This document shows, piece by piece, positions 45,737 to 56,126 of a stretch of 64,000 bases of DNA. This stretch comes from Betaproteobacteria bacterium. Its GTDB lineage: Bacteria; Pseudomonadota; Gammaproteobacteria; Burkholderiales; CAIKXV01. The stretch covers positions 61,704 through 125,703 of the forward strand of contig CANGYF010000014.1 of assembly GCA_947458265.1 (NCBI GenBank), in the 5' to 3' direction. Each line of letters begins with the position of its first letter. Position 1 is the first letter of the stretch. The position numbers and the translations under genes are program-made. Under the pieces are notes generated by a model. The model searched no databases and had not been told where the DNA came from. It saw only the letters and a list, made by a program, of their open reading frames with translations.

Positions 45737-47059
45737 TCAGGCCACGTTCGAGCGTACGGTGCCGCGCGCCAGCGTGGTCTCGATCTCGGTGCCCGGCGGT
45801 GCCTGCGCAGCGTCTTGCAGCACCTTCCCGCCGGGCAGGCGGGTGATGCTGTAGCCGCGCTCGAGCACGGCCTCGGGATTGAGGTGGACCAGGCTCGCGC
45901 GCAAGGCGTCGAGGCGGGCATGGCTGCGCTCGATGCGCCGGCTGCCGGCGCCAGCCAGCCGTGCGGCCAGGCGCGCGAGTTCGGCGCCCCTGGCAGCCGC
46001 GTCCGGACGCATGCGCACCAGGCGCGCGGCCGCGCGCGCAGTACGCCCGGCCGCGGCATCGAGCAGCCGTGCCTGGGCCTGTGCCAGCCTGCGCTGGAGG
46101 TGTCCGAGGGCGACCGCCTGATCGCGCGCCCGGGCACCCGGATGGGCGAGGCGGCGCGACAGGTGGTCGAGCGTCTGCATCCGCTGTTCGAGCAGGCGCC
46201 ACTGGGCGCGGCCGAGCAGCGCCGCCAGCCCCTGCAACTGCTGGTGCAGCCGTGCCGCATCCGGGGCGACCAGAACCGCCGCCGCCGTAGGCGTGGTCGC
46301 ACGGGCATCGGCGACGAAATCGGCGATGGTGAAATCGGTTTCGTGGCCGACCGCGCTCACCGTCGGGATCGGGCTTTCAGCCAGCGCACGCGCGACCACT
46401 TCCTCGTTGAACGACCAGAGGTCCTCGATGCTGCCACCACCGCGCCCGACGATCAGCACCTCGCACTCGGCCCGCTCGCCCGCCAGCGCGATCGCCCGCG
46501 CGATCTGGCGGCCGGCGCCCTCGCCCTGCACCGGCGTCGGGTACACGATCACGCGCAGGCCGGGCGCGCGCCGGCGCAGCGTGGTGAGCATGTCGCGCAG
46601 CGCCGCGGCGGAGGTGGAGGTGACGATGCCGACGGTGCGCGGGAAGGCCGGCAGCGGCCGCTTGCGCTCCTCGGCGAACAGTCCCTCGGCGGAGAGCTTC
46701 GCCTTCAGGCGCTCGAACGCCGCGAACAGTGCGCCACGGCCAGCCCGGCGCATGGTCTCGACGTTGAGCTGGAAGTCGCCGCGCGCCTCGTAGAGCGACG
46801 GCACGCCGCGCAGTTCCACCTCGCTGCCGTCGCTCGGCTGCCAGCCGAGCAGCGAAGCACGGTGCCGGAACATCACGCAGCGCACCTGGGCCTGCGCGTC
46901 CTTTAGCACGAAATAGCAGTGGCCGGAATCGTAGCGGCGGAAGTTCGAGATCTCCCCGGCCACCCAGAGTGCCGGCAGGGCCTGCTCGATCGCATCGCGC
47001 GCCGCACGGTTCAGTTCCGCCACGGTCAGGATGTCGGGGCGGGTGGTCAGGTCGCGCAT
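45737..47059 (-). CDS. xseA: Exodeoxyribonuclease VII large subunit
   Basis: A 440-residue XseA, catalytic subunit of the single-strand exonuclease completed by XseB. The N-terminal OB-fold (residues 1-105) includes LPALWVAGEISNFRRYDSGH. The catalytic core contains RTVGIVTSTSAAALRDMLTT, VLIVGRGGGSIEDLWSFNEE and VSAVGHETDFTIADFVAD. A long Arg/Ala-rich coiled coil follows, ending in VLERGYSITRLPGGKVL. It is convergent with miaA (9 bases between stops) and divergent from exbB. Confidence 0.96.
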   Translation of the reverse strand: MRDLTTRPDILTVAELNRAARDAIEQALPALWVAGEISNFRRYDSGHCYFVLKDAQAQVRCVMFRHRASLLGWQPSDGSEVELRGVPSLYEARGDFQLNVETMRRAGRGALFAAFERLKAKLSAEGLFAEERKRPLPAFPRTVGIVTSTSAAALRDMLTTLRRRAPGLRVIVYPTPVQGEGAGRQIARAIALAGERAECEVLIVGRGGGSIEDLWSFNEEVVARALAESPIPTVSAVGHETDFTIADFVADARATTPTAAAVLVAPDAARLHQQLQGLAALLGRAQWRLLEQRMQTLDHLSRRLAHPGARARDQAVALGHLQRRLAQAQARLLDAAAGRTARAAARLVRMRPDAAARGAELARLAARLAGAGSRRIERSHARLDALRASLVHLNPEAVLERGYSITRLPGGKVLQDAAQAPPGTEIETTLARGTVRSNVA

Positions 47060-47528
47060 CGCCCGATTCTAGTCCCGGCCGGGCCAGTGCAGGGTGCTGC
47101 GGCGCGTCAACGTGGCGCGCGAGCAGAAATCACGCAACGACGGGGCCTGGCGCGGCGAAACGGCCCTGCAGGCCCCGAAAACCGGAGCATTCGGGGTAAC
47201 TTCTCCACAACGTCCGGGGAAGCCGCTTCCTGACGCGGAAAACCGGGCGCTCTCCTAGGACGATGTTCGCAAGTCACTGATTCCATTACGCTTGTATACT
47301 GCTCAAAAAAGCAGCAAGTCAAACCGGAGCACGGCTGGACAACGGTTTCAGCCTGTTTCCGGAACTCTATTCACAAACTTATCCACAGATCGTGTGGAAA
47401 ATGGAAAATTCCTCGCTGCGTTAGGCGCTTAGCGTCGAACATGCCGAACGGATGCCGGCTTCTGCTTGCCCTCCGCCCGCCCTGTCGATAGAGTCGGGGC
47501 GCTTCCCAACAAGACCCCTCCCCTATCC
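47060..47528. other. 469-base xseA-exbB intergenic region, AT-richer, no convincing gene
   Basis: The two divergent genes need promoters here. A TATACT at 47295-47300 may be a -10 element for exbB or an earlier start. CTGCT and AGCAG (47299-47314) form a small hairpin around CAAAAA. The stretch 47360-47410 is much more AT-rich than the rest and contains the DnaA-box-like cluster listed separately. Short ORFs in this gap show no family features. Confidence 0.6.
47367..47401. other. Cluster of three DnaA-box-like nonamers
   Basis: CTATTCACA (47367-47375) matches the DnaA box TTATNCACA at eight of nine positions, TTATCCACA (47379-47387) matches perfectly, and TGTGGAAAA (47393-47401) is TTTTCCACA on the other strand. 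They sit within 35 bases in an AT-rich patch; TTCTCCACA at 47201-47209 is a further weak match. This could be a DnaA-regulated promoter or a titration site. Confidence 0.45.
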
Positions 47529-48134
47529 GTGTTCGCGATCATCCAAGGTGCCGGCTGGCCCATCTGGCCGCTGATCCTCGCTTCGATCATTGCCTTGGCC
47601 ATCATCGGCGAACGCGGCTGGTCCCTGCGGCGCGCGCTGGTCGCCCCGGCCGACCTGCTGCCGAAGGTCGTGGCCGAGTTCCGCCAGAACGGCGCATCGG
47701 CCGAGATGGTCGACCGCGTGGCCGCCCATTCGCCGCTGGGCGAAGTGCTGGCTGCCGGGCTGCGCAACGTGCGCAGTTCGCGCGAGGTGATGAAAGGGTC
47801 GATAGAGGAGACCGGCCGCGGCGTCGCGATGCAACTCGAGCGCTACCTGACCACCCTGGGCACGATCGCGGGCATGGCGCCACTGCTCGGCCTGTTCGGT
47901 ACGGTGATCGGCATGATCGAGATCTTCGGTGCGCAGTCGGCCGCAGGCACGCCAGCGCAGCTCGCACAGGGCATTTCCATCGCGCTCTACAACACCGCGT
48001 TCGGACTGATCGTCGCCATCCCCAGCATGATCGCCTACCGCCATTACCGCGCTCAGGTCGACGCCTACGTGGTCGACATGGAACTGCAGGCGGTGAAGCT
48101 GGTCGAGGTCGTGCACGGTGAGCGCCTTGCCTGA
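47529..48134 (+). CDS. exbB: MotA/TolQ/ExbB proton channel family protein
   Basis: A 201-residue inner-membrane protein of the ExbB/TolQ family with three helices: IWPLILASIIALAIIGERGW, then TLGTIAGMAPLLGLFGTVIG followed by MIEIF, and ISIALYNTAFGLIVAIPSMI. The GTG at 47529 (VFAIIQGAGWPIWPL) matches the usual start; an ATG at 47466 would add 21 non-conserved residues. No Shine-Dalgarno is evident. With ExbD it forms a proton-driven motor. No TonB is adjacent, and its place before lpxK is typical of betaproteobacteria. Confidence 0.9.
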   Translation: MFAIIQGAGWPIWPLILASIIALAIIGERGWSLRRALVAPADLLPKVVAEFRQNGASAEMVDRVAAHSPLGEVLAAGLRNVRSSREVMKGSIEETGRGVAMQLERYLTTLGTIAGMAPLLGLFGTVIGMIEIFGAQSAAGTPAQLAQGISIALYNTAFGLIVAIPSMIAYRHYRAQVDAYVVDMELQAVKLVEVVHGERLA

Positions 48135-48152
48135 CGGCACGCGGGGCGCCGC

Positions 48153-48575
48153 ATGAACTTCCGGCGCGGCCGCACGCGCGACGAGCCGGAGATCAACCTC
48201 GTGCCGATGATCGACGTGTTCCTGGTCATCCTGATCTTCCTGGCCACCTCGACCACCTTCTCCCGCTTCGCCGAACTGCAGATCAACCTGCCGCAGGCGT
48301 CCGCCGAAACGCCGCCCGACAGGCCGGTGCAGATCAGCGTCGCGATCGATGCCACCGGTCGCTACCTGGTCAACCGCGAGCCGGTGGTGTTCGGCAACCC
48401 GGAACAGTTCAGCCAGGCGCTGCGCAAGGCCGGTGGCGACGCGAAGGAACCGGTGATCGTCATCAGCGCCGATGCCGCGACCACGCATCAGGCCGTAGTC
48501 AACGTGATGGAGGCTGCGCGGCTGGCCGGTTATCCGCAGATCACCTTTACCACGCAGGGCTCCGGCGCGCGCTGA
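48153..48575 (+). CDS. exbD: ExbD/TolR family biopolymer transport protein
   Basis: A 140-residue single-span protein. After a short basic N-terminus the membrane helix reads INLVPMIDVFLVILIFLATS, including the Asp that carries protons in this family. The periplasmic domain follows (VQISVAIDATGRYLVNREPV). It lies 18 bases after exbB and 34 before lpxK. Confidence 0.93.
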   Translation: MNFRRGRTRDEPEINLVPMIDVFLVILIFLATSTTFSRFAELQINLPQASAETPPDRPVQISVAIDATGRYLVNREPVVFGNPEQFSQALRKAGGDAKEPVIVISADAATTHQAVVNVMEAARLAGYPQITFTTQGSGAR

Positions 48576-48609
48576 CCGGCCTGCCGCCCGTCCCGCGCGC
48601 CGAACGGCG

Positions 48610-49629
48610 ATGCCACGCTTCAATACCGACCGCCACTGGGCCAGACTGAGCGCGCGCAGCGCCCTGCTGCTGCCGGTGTCCTGGCTGTTCCGGCTGGCCG
48701 TGGAGTTGCGCCGGCTGGCGTTCCGGGCCGGCTGGGCGAGACGGCACCGGGTCGGCGTGCCGGTGATCGTGGTCGGCAACGTGACCGTCGGCGGCACGGG
48801 CAAGACGCCGCTGACCATCTGGCTGGTGCTCTACCTGATCACCCGCGGCTGGCACCCGGGCGTGGTCAGCCGCGGCTACGGCGGCAGTGCCAGCGACGAC
48901 CGGGTCAGCGAACCGGTCGGCCCACACAGCGATCCGGCGCGCGTCGGCGACGAGCCGGTGCTGATTGCCCGCCGTACACCGGCGCCGGTCTGGATCGGCG
49001 TCGACCGGGTGTTCGCCGCCCATGCACTGCTGCGCGAGAACCCGGAGTGCGACGTGCTGGTCGCGGATGACGGGTTGCAGCACTATCGGCTGGCGCGCGA
49101 CGTCGAGGTGGCAGTGGTCGACGCCGGACTCGGCTTCGGCAACGGGCACATGCTGCCCTCCGGCCCGCTGCGCGAGCCGGTGCGACGGCTTGGCGTGGTG
49201 GATGCGCTGGTGGTCAACGGAGCGGCGTCGGTGGATGCACCGGTGGCGCGCGAGGCCCAGTTCGAGATGCGCATCGCCGCGTCGCGCGTGTACCGGCTGG
49301 ACGACCCGGCCGTGGTCGCCACGCCCGAATCGCTGCGCGGCCAGCGCCTGCACGCGGTGGCCGGCATCGGCTATCCGGACCGCTTCTTCAGCCTGCTCTC
49401 CTCGCTCGGGCTGACCTTCGAAGAACATCCGTTCCCGGACCATCACCAGTTCGAAGCGGCGGACCTGGACTTCAATGGCGAGCCGGTCATCCTGACAGAG
49501 AAGGATGCCGTAAAATGCGTCCGCTTCGGCGCATCGCACCACTGGGTGCTGTCGGTCGAGGCGCAGCTCGATCCCGGATTCGGGGAACACCTGGTGCGCT
49601 GCCTGGAACGCCGGGCCGCGCAGCAATAG
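48610..49629 (+). CDS. lpxK: Tetraacyldisaccharide 4'-kinase
   Basis: A 339-residue membrane-associated kinase that phosphorylates the lipid A disaccharide precursor at the 4' position. The P-loop is [20 protein letters not shown] after an N-terminal amphipathic/hydrophobic segment. [29 protein letters not shown] and [12 protein letters not shown] are diagnostic. The C-terminal [12 protein letters not shown] and [10 protein letters not shown] are also typical. It is part of the envelope operon with exbBD and kdsB. Confidence 0.95.
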   Translation: MPRFNTDRHWARLSARSALLLPVSWLFRLAVELRRLAFRAGWARRHRVGVPVIVVGNVTVGGTGKTPLTIWLVLYLITRGWHPGVVSRGYGGSASDDRVSEPVGPHSDPARVGDEPVLIARRTPAPVWIGVDRVFAAHALLRENPECDVLVADDGLQHYRLARDVEVAVVDAGLGFGNGHMLPSGPLREPVRRLGVVDALVVNGAASVDAPVAREAQFEMRIAASRVYRLDDPAVVATPESLRGQRLHAVAGIGYPDRFFSLLSSLGLTFEEHPFPDHHQFEAADLDFNGEPVILTEKDAVKCVRFGASHHWVLSVEAQLDPGFGEHLVRCLERRAAQQ

Positions 49630-49679
49630 CCTCCGCCATATCCACCCGCCCCTGCGCAACCACCGCTGAAAACGACCCC

Positions 49680-49874
49680 ATGGATTCGAAACTGCTCGAG
49701 ATACTGGTCTGCCCGGTCACCAAGGGAAACCTGACCTACGACCGCAACCGGCAGGAGCTGCTGTCCCAGGGGGCGGGGCTCGCCTACCCGATCCGCGACG
49801 GTATCCCGATCATGCTCGAGGACGAGGCGCGCAAGCTGTCGCCGGAAGAACTCGAAGCGCTGCGTCGCGCGTGA
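49680..49874 (+). CDS. Trm112 family protein (YcaR-like)
   Basis: A 64-residue small protein: [20 protein letters not shown], then [19 protein letters not shown]. In bacteria this fold is found between lpxK and kdsB in many genomes and is thought to assist a methyltransferase or act as a small zinc-ribbon-like chaperone; only one of the classical Cys residues is present. The end overlaps kdsB by GTGA. Confidence 0.92.
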   Translation: MDSKLLEILVCPVTKGNLTYDRNRQELLSQGAGLAYPIRDGIPIMLEDEARKLSPEELEALRRA

Positions 49875-50695
49875 CGGCTTTCGTCGCGGCGATCCCGGCC
49901 CGGCTCGCGTCGACCCGGCTGCCCGGCAAGCCGCTGGCGGACATCGGTGGCCGGCCGATGGTGGTGCGCGTCGCCGAGCGTGCCGCGGCAAGCGGGGCGA
50001 GCGAAGTCTGGATCGCCACTGACGACCCGTCCATCCTGGCCGCGGCGGCGGCACACGGCGTGCCGGCCTCGCTCACCCGTGGCGACCACCCGTCCGGCAC
50101 CGACCGCATCGCCGAGCTGTCCGTCCAGCGCGGCTGGCCCGACGACATGATCGTGGTCAACGTGCAGGGCGACGAGCCGCTGATCGATCCGGCGCTGATC
50201 GCCGCGGTGGCCCGCCGCCTGCACGAATCGCCAGGGGCCTCGATCGCGACGGCCTGCCATGCGCTGCAGTCCACCCGGGAGATGTTCGACCCGAACGTGG
50301 TCAAGGTAGTGCTCGACCGGCGCGGCTTCGCCCTCTACTTCAGCCGCGCGCCGATTCCCTGGGCGCGCGACGCCTTCGCCGGCACGGCGCCGCCGATCGC
50401 CCCGGCAGCGGACAGCCGCGGCGACGACCTGGCGCTGCCGCCCGGCCTGCCCGTCTACCGCCACGTGGGCCTCTATGCCTATCGCGCCGGGGCACTGCGC
50501 AGGCTGTCGGCCCTGCCGCCAGCAGCACTGGAACAGTTCGAATCGCTCGAGCAGCTGCGTGCGCTGTGGCACGGGGAGGCGATCGTGGTCGAGTCCACGC
50601 CTGGCGTGCCGGCAGCCGGCGTCGATACCCCGGCCGACCTCGAGCGGGTGCGCCAGGCGGTGTCACGGGAAGTGCCCCGGGGCGGTACCGGCTGA
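49871..50695 (+). CDS. kdsB: 3-deoxy-manno-octulosonate cytidylyltransferase
   Basis: A 274-residue KdsB that activates Kdo with CTP for LPS core assembly. Motifs: [63 protein letters not shown] and the late [15 protein letters not shown]. The GTG at 49871 overlaps the preceding stop. An insertion around residues 170-190 ([20 protein letters not shown]) makes it slightly longer than the E. coli enzyme. Confidence 0.95.
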   Translation: MTAFVAAIPARLASTRLPGKPLADIGGRPMVVRVAERAAASGASEVWIATDDPSILAAAAAHGVPASLTRGDHPSGTDRIAELSVQRGWPDDMIVVNVQGDEPLIDPALIAAVARRLHESPGASIATACHALQSTREMFDPNVVKVVLDRRGFALYFSRAPIPWARDAFAGTAPPIAPAADSRGDDLALPPGLPVYRHVGLYAYRAGALRRLSALPPAALEQFESLEQLRALWHGEAIVVESTPGVPAAGVDTPADLERVRQAVSREVPRGGTG

Positions 50696-50760
50696 GGTCG
50701 GCGACAGGGGCTGAGGGGACCGGTGCCGGGCCCGGACTCGCCGCGGTGGGGGGGGTTGCG

Positions 50761-52840
<2,080 letters not shown>

Positions 52841-52931
52841 GCGAGCGCGGGACAGTAGTGCGTCGGAAGCACCGCGCAACATCCGTTGTTCCAGGCAGTT
52901 CGAATCGAGAACAGACGAGGGGGAGTTACAG

Positions 52932-55055
52932 ATGGCCGCAGCATTGTGGTTTGCATTGGCATGTTCGATCGCCGCGATCCTTTACGGGATCGTGTCGACC
53001 CAGTGGATCCTCAGGCAACCGACCGGCAACGATCGAATGCGAGAGATCGCCGCCGCAGTCCAGGCGGGAGCCGCCGCCTATCTGAACCGGCAGTACACGA
53101 CGATCGCCGTCGTGGGCGTGGTGCTGTTCATCCTGATCGGCGTCGCGCTGTCCTGGCTGACCGCCTTCGGCTTCCTGGTCGGCGCGGTGTTCTCCGGTGC
53201 CGCTGGCTACATCGGCATGAACGTCTCGGTGCGCGCGAACGTGCGCACCGCCGAGGCGGCGCGTACCGGCCTCAACGAGGCGCTGGCCGTTGCCTTCCGC
53301 GGTGGCGCGATCACCGGCATGCTGGTGGTCGGGCTGGGCCTGCTGTCGGTGGCTGGCTACTACGCGATCCTGGTCGGCATGGGCTACGACGTGAACACCA
53401 CCGTGCTCAACGCGATGATCGGGCTGGCCTTCGGCAGTTCGCTGATCTCGATCTTCGCGCGTCTCGGCGGCGGCATCTTCACCAAGGGGGCGGACGTCGG
53501 CGCCGACCTCGTCGGCAAGGTTGAAGCAGGCATCCCGGAAGACGACCCGCGCAATCCGGCGGTGATCGCGGACAACGTCGGCGACAACGTCGGCGACTGC
53601 GCCGGCATGGCGGCCGACCTGTTCGAGACCTATGCGGTGACCGTGATCGCGACGATGCTGGTGGGCGCGATGTTCGCCGCGGACCTCGGCCCGAACGCGG
53701 TGCTCTACCCGCTGGTACTCGGCGGTGCGTCGATCATCGCGTCGATCATCGGTTGCTTCTTCGTGAAGGCCTCGCCCGGCGGCAAGATCATGAACGCGCT
53801 CTACAAGGGCGTGATCGTCGCCGGCGTGCTGTCGGCGATCGCGTTCTATCCGATCACCACGTCGATGATGTCGGAGGCCACCGGCGGCGCGATGTCGCTC
53901 TACCTGTGCGCGCTGATCGGCCTGGCACTGACCGCGGCGATGGTGGTGATCACCGAGTACTACACCGCCACCGAGTACGCGCCGGTGCGCCACGTGGCCC
54001 AGGCCTGCACCACCGGCCATGCGACCAACATCATCGCCGGCATCGGCATCTCGATGAAGTCGACCGCGGCTCCGGTGCTGGCGGTGTGCCTGGCAATCTG
54101 GGGCGCCTACGCCCTGGGCGGCCTGTACGGTATCGCGATCTCGGCCACAGCCATGCTGTCGATGACTGGCGTGATCGTCGCGCTGGACGCCTACGGCCCG
54201 ATCACCGACAACGCCGGCGGCATCGCAGAGATGTCCGAGATGCCGGCCTCGGTACGCGCCATCACCGATCCGCTGGACGCGGTGGGCAACACCACCAAGG
54301 CGGTGACCAAGGGCTACGCGATCGGTTCGGCCGGCCTCGCCGCGCTGGTGCTTTTCGCCGACTACACCCACAAGCTCGAGATCACCAACCCGGGGGTGAC
54401 CTTCACCTTCAGCCTGTCCGACCCGATGGTGATCATCGGGCTGTTCATCGGCGGCCTGATCCCGTTCCTGTTCGGGGCGATGGCGATGGAGGCGGTCGGG
54501 CGTTCGGCCAGTTCGGTGGTGGTCGAGGTCCGGCGCCAGTTCAAGGAGATCCCGGGCATCATGGAAGGCACCGCGAAGCCCGACTACTCGCGGGCGGTGG
54601 ACATGCTCACCCGCGCGGCGATCAAGGAGATGATGGTCCCCTCGCTGCTGCCGGTACTGGTGCCGATCGCGGTCGGCTTCCTGCTCGGCCCGATCGCCCT
54701 CGGCGGCCTGCTGATGGGTTGCATCGTCACCGGCCTGTTCGTCGCGATCTCGATGACCACCGGCGGCGGCGCATGGGACAACGCCAAGAAGTACATCGAA
54801 GAGGGCAACCACGGCGGCAAGGGCTCCGACGCACACAAGGCGGCGGTCACCGGCGACACCGTGGGCGATCCGTACAAGGACACGGCCGGCCCGGCGGTCA
54901 ACCCGCTGATCAAGATCATCAACATCGTCGCGCTGCTGATCGTGCCGCTGCTGCCGGTGACGCAGCCGGTCGCGAAGGTGGAAGCGCCGGCTGCGGTGGC
55001 GATCGTGGCTGCGCCGGCGACGGCGGTGGTGGCCGAGGTGTCGGTCGGGCGTTGA
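52932..55055 (+). CDS. hppA: Membrane-bound proton-pumping pyrophosphatase (K+-independent type)
   Basis: A 707-residue integral-membrane enzyme with about 16 helices that pumps ions with the energy of PPi hydrolysis. The catalytic segment is [20 protein letters not shown], then [34 protein letters not shown] at 452-465 has Lys (K456) and Thr (T459) at the two positions that are Ala and Gly in K+-dependent enzymes, so this should be a K+-independent proton pump. It has GAGGGGGAG before the ATG. A large structured repeat begins 14 bases after the stop. Confidence 0.96.
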   Translation: MAAALWFALACSIAAILYGIVSTQWILRQPTGNDRMREIAAAVQAGAAAYLNRQYTTIAVVGVVLFILIGVALSWLTAFGFLVGAVFSGAAGYIGMNVSVRANVRTAEAARTGLNEALAVAFRGGAITGMLVVGLGLLSVAGYYAILVGMGYDVNTTVLNAMIGLAFGSSLISIFARLGGGIFTKGADVGADLVGKVEAGIPEDDPRNPAVIADNVGDNVGDCAGMAADLFETYAVTVIATMLVGAMFAADLGPNAVLYPLVLGGASIIASIIGCFFVKASPGGKIMNALYKGVIVAGVLSAIAFYPITTSMMSEATGGAMSLYLCALIGLALTAAMVVITEYYTATEYAPVRHVAQACTTGHATNIIAGIGISMKSTAAPVLAVCLAIWGAYALGGLYGIAISATAMLSMTGVIVALDAYGPITDNAGGIAEMSEMPASVRAITDPLDAVGNTTKAVTKGYAIGSAGLAALVLFADYTHKLEITNPGVTFTFSLSDPMVIIGLFIGGLIPFLFGAMAMEAVGRSASSVVVEVRRQFKEIPGIMEGTAKPDYSRAVDMLTRAAIKEMMVPSLLPVLVPIAVGFLLGPIALGGLLMGCIVTGLFVAISMTTGGGAWDNAKKYIEEGNHGGKGSDAHKAAVTGDTVGDPYKDTAGPAVNPLIKIINIVALLIVPLLPVTQPVAKVEAPAAVAIVAAPATAVVAEVSVGR

Positions 55056-55069
55056 TGCTTGCTGTTTCG

Positions 55070-55182
55070 GGATCGAGGTTCTGGGCCACCTGGCTCCGCT
55101 CGTGTCCCCCGCCTCCGGGCGCTGCCGCGCCCGGAGGCTCCTCCTTTACCTCGCTCCGCCAGGTAGCCCAGAGCCTCGATCC
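55070..55182 (+). repeat. Structured repeat, copy A (25-bp outer stem, conserved core, 12-bp inner hairpin)
   Basis: Outer arms 55070-55094 and 55158-55182 pair over 25 bases with two imperfections. Inside lies TCCGCTCGTGTCCCCC (55095-55110), then a perfect 12-base-pair hairpin GCCTCCGGGCGC/GCGCCCGGAGGC (55111-55138, loop TGCC), then TCCTCCTTTACCTCGCTCC (55139-55157). Copies at 63786 and, inverted, 55293 keep the two core strands exactly while the stems vary with preserved pairing. It starts 14 bases after the hppA stop. Confidence 0.92.
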
Positions 55183-55284
55183 GCGCAGGTGCTGTGGTGA
55201 GAGAGGAACCGTGCAGCCGTCCGGCGGCAAGGACAGGCACTACCTTCGCACCAGCCCATCCTCCCCTTTCAACAAGGCACGGTG
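55183..55284 (+). repeat. 102-base conserved tail linked to the structured repeat
   Basis: This segment is repeated at 63899-64000 with only two differences that I can see (first base G or A, and a T or C near CCCCT). In both places it directly follows the hairpin repeat. At this locus it runs into the inverted copy B. It contains no convincing ORF. The strong conservation shows the repeat is larger than the hairpin alone. Confidence 0.9.
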
Positions 55285-55292
55285 GTGGAGGA

Positions 55293-55401
55293 GACGCGCG
55301 CACCGGGCTGCCGGTGGAGCGAGGTAAAGGAGGAGCCGCCGGGCGCACCCGCGCCCGGCGGCGGGGGACACGAGCGGAACCGGTAGCCCGGTGCGCGCGT
55401 C
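55293..55401 (-). repeat. Structured repeat, copy B, inverted
   Basis: Outer arms 55293-55315 and 55379-55401 pair over 23 bases with one G-T pair. Read on the minus strand, the inside has the same core strands as copy A without any change: 16 bases (complement of 55363-55378) and 19 bases (complement of 55316-55334). The inner hairpin (55335-55362, loop ACCC) is also perfect over 12 pairs but differs from copy A by a pair swap (G-C for T-A). The outer arm sequence is almost wholly different from copy A except for GGGCTACC. Confidence 0.92.
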
Positions 55402-55448
55402 CAGGCACCAACGTCGACCAGCCCGGTGCGCGTATCGAGGCACCAGCG
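55385..55448. repeat. Imperfect 35-base-period direct repeat at the copy B edge
   Basis: The 29 bases beginning AGCCCGGTGCGCGCGTCCAG at 55385 recur at 55420-55448 with four mismatches. The first unit includes the right arm of inverted copy B, so the second looks like a duplicated or leftover arm. Confidence 0.7.
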
Positions 55449-55588
55449 TGCAATTAGCCACGGCCAGACCCGTCCCGCTCGGGTTATCCTAGCGCCCGGC
55501 AGCCCCCCCGGCACGCCGGACGCAACCCGCAAGGGTCGGCGTCAGGTCGCCTGCGGGCGCCCGTTCCACCGATGTCAGAGGGTGTCCA

Positions 55589-56119
55589 ATGCTCTATCGC
55601 CTGGGTGATCGCCGAGTAACGCTGGAAGGCAACGCCTTCGTCGCGGCCAACGCGACCGTGATCGGCAGCGTCGTGCTGAAGAACCAGTCTTCGGTCTGGT
55701 TCGGCTCGATCGTGCGCGGCGACAGCGACCTCATCACCATCGGCGAGGGGTCCAACGTGCAGGACGGCTGCGTGCTGCACACCGACGCAGGCATCCAGTT
55801 GACGCTCGGGCGACGGGTGAGCGTCGGCCATATGGTGATGCTGCATGGCTGCACCGTGGGCGACAACAGCCTGATCGGTATTGGCAGCGTGGTGATGAAC
55901 CATGCGGTGATCGGACGCAACTGCCTGGTCGGTGCCAGAACGCTGATCCCGGAGGGCAAGACCTATCCGGACGGGGTACTCATCCTCGGCACACCGGGGC
56001 GGGTGGTGCGCCAGCTCACACCCGAGGAGATCGAGCGCCTGGAGCACACCGCCGAACATTACATCGAGCGCGTGCAGCAGTACCGCTCCGGCTTCGTTGC
56101 AGACGGTTCGGCCGACTGA
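55589..56119 (+). CDS. Gamma-class carbonic anhydrase family protein
   Basis: A 176-residue left-handed beta-helix protein of the YrdA/PaaY/gamma-CA type with hexapeptide repeats (FVAANATVIGSVVLKNQSSV, IGIGSVVMNHAVIG). The three metal-binding His are present in CVLHTDAG and VGHMVMLHGC. EGKTYPDGVLILGTPGRVVR is the typical end. Many family members are zinc or iron proteins whose carbonic anhydrase activity is weak or unproven. AGAGGGTG lies before the ATG. Confidence 0.93.
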   Translation: MLYRLGDRRVTLEGNAFVAANATVIGSVVLKNQSSVWFGSIVRGDSDLITIGEGSNVQDGCVLHTDAGIQLTLGRRVSVGHMVMLHGCTVGDNSLIGIGSVVMNHAVIGRNCLVGARTLIPEGKTYPDGVLILGTPGRVVRQLTPEEIERLEHTAEHYIERVQQYRSGFVADGSAD

Positions 56120-56126
56120 GCACACG

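Larger units (their letters stand above)
55056..55588. other. 533-base intergenic region holding two large hairpin repeats
   Basis: No gene is supported here. The region contains hairpin copy A (55070-55182), a 102-base tail (55183-55284), the inverted hairpin copy B (55293-55401) and a 35-base-period repeat (55385-55448), all described separately. Bases 55450-55588 look like an ordinary leader for the carbonic anhydrase gene. Confidence 0.85.

Noticed and set aside
47107..47322. Small minus-strand ORF of 71 codons in the xseA-exbB gap
   Set aside because: It has no ribosome site or family features, and its frame overlaps the regulatory-looking AT-rich region.
47060..47528. Chromosomal replication origin
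   Set aside because: DnaA-box-like sites are present but too few, and dnaA, dnaN, gyrB, rpmH or parAB are absent from the surroundings.
55070..55182. Simple rho-independent terminator
   Set aside because: The element is over 110 bases, lacks a T-tract and has an invariant unpaired core, which an ordinary terminator would not conserve.
55070..55401. CRISPR array or integron attC site
   Set aside because: The repeats are far larger than CRISPR repeats, are not regularly spaced, and no cas or integrase gene is present; the paired core differs from attC R and L boxes.
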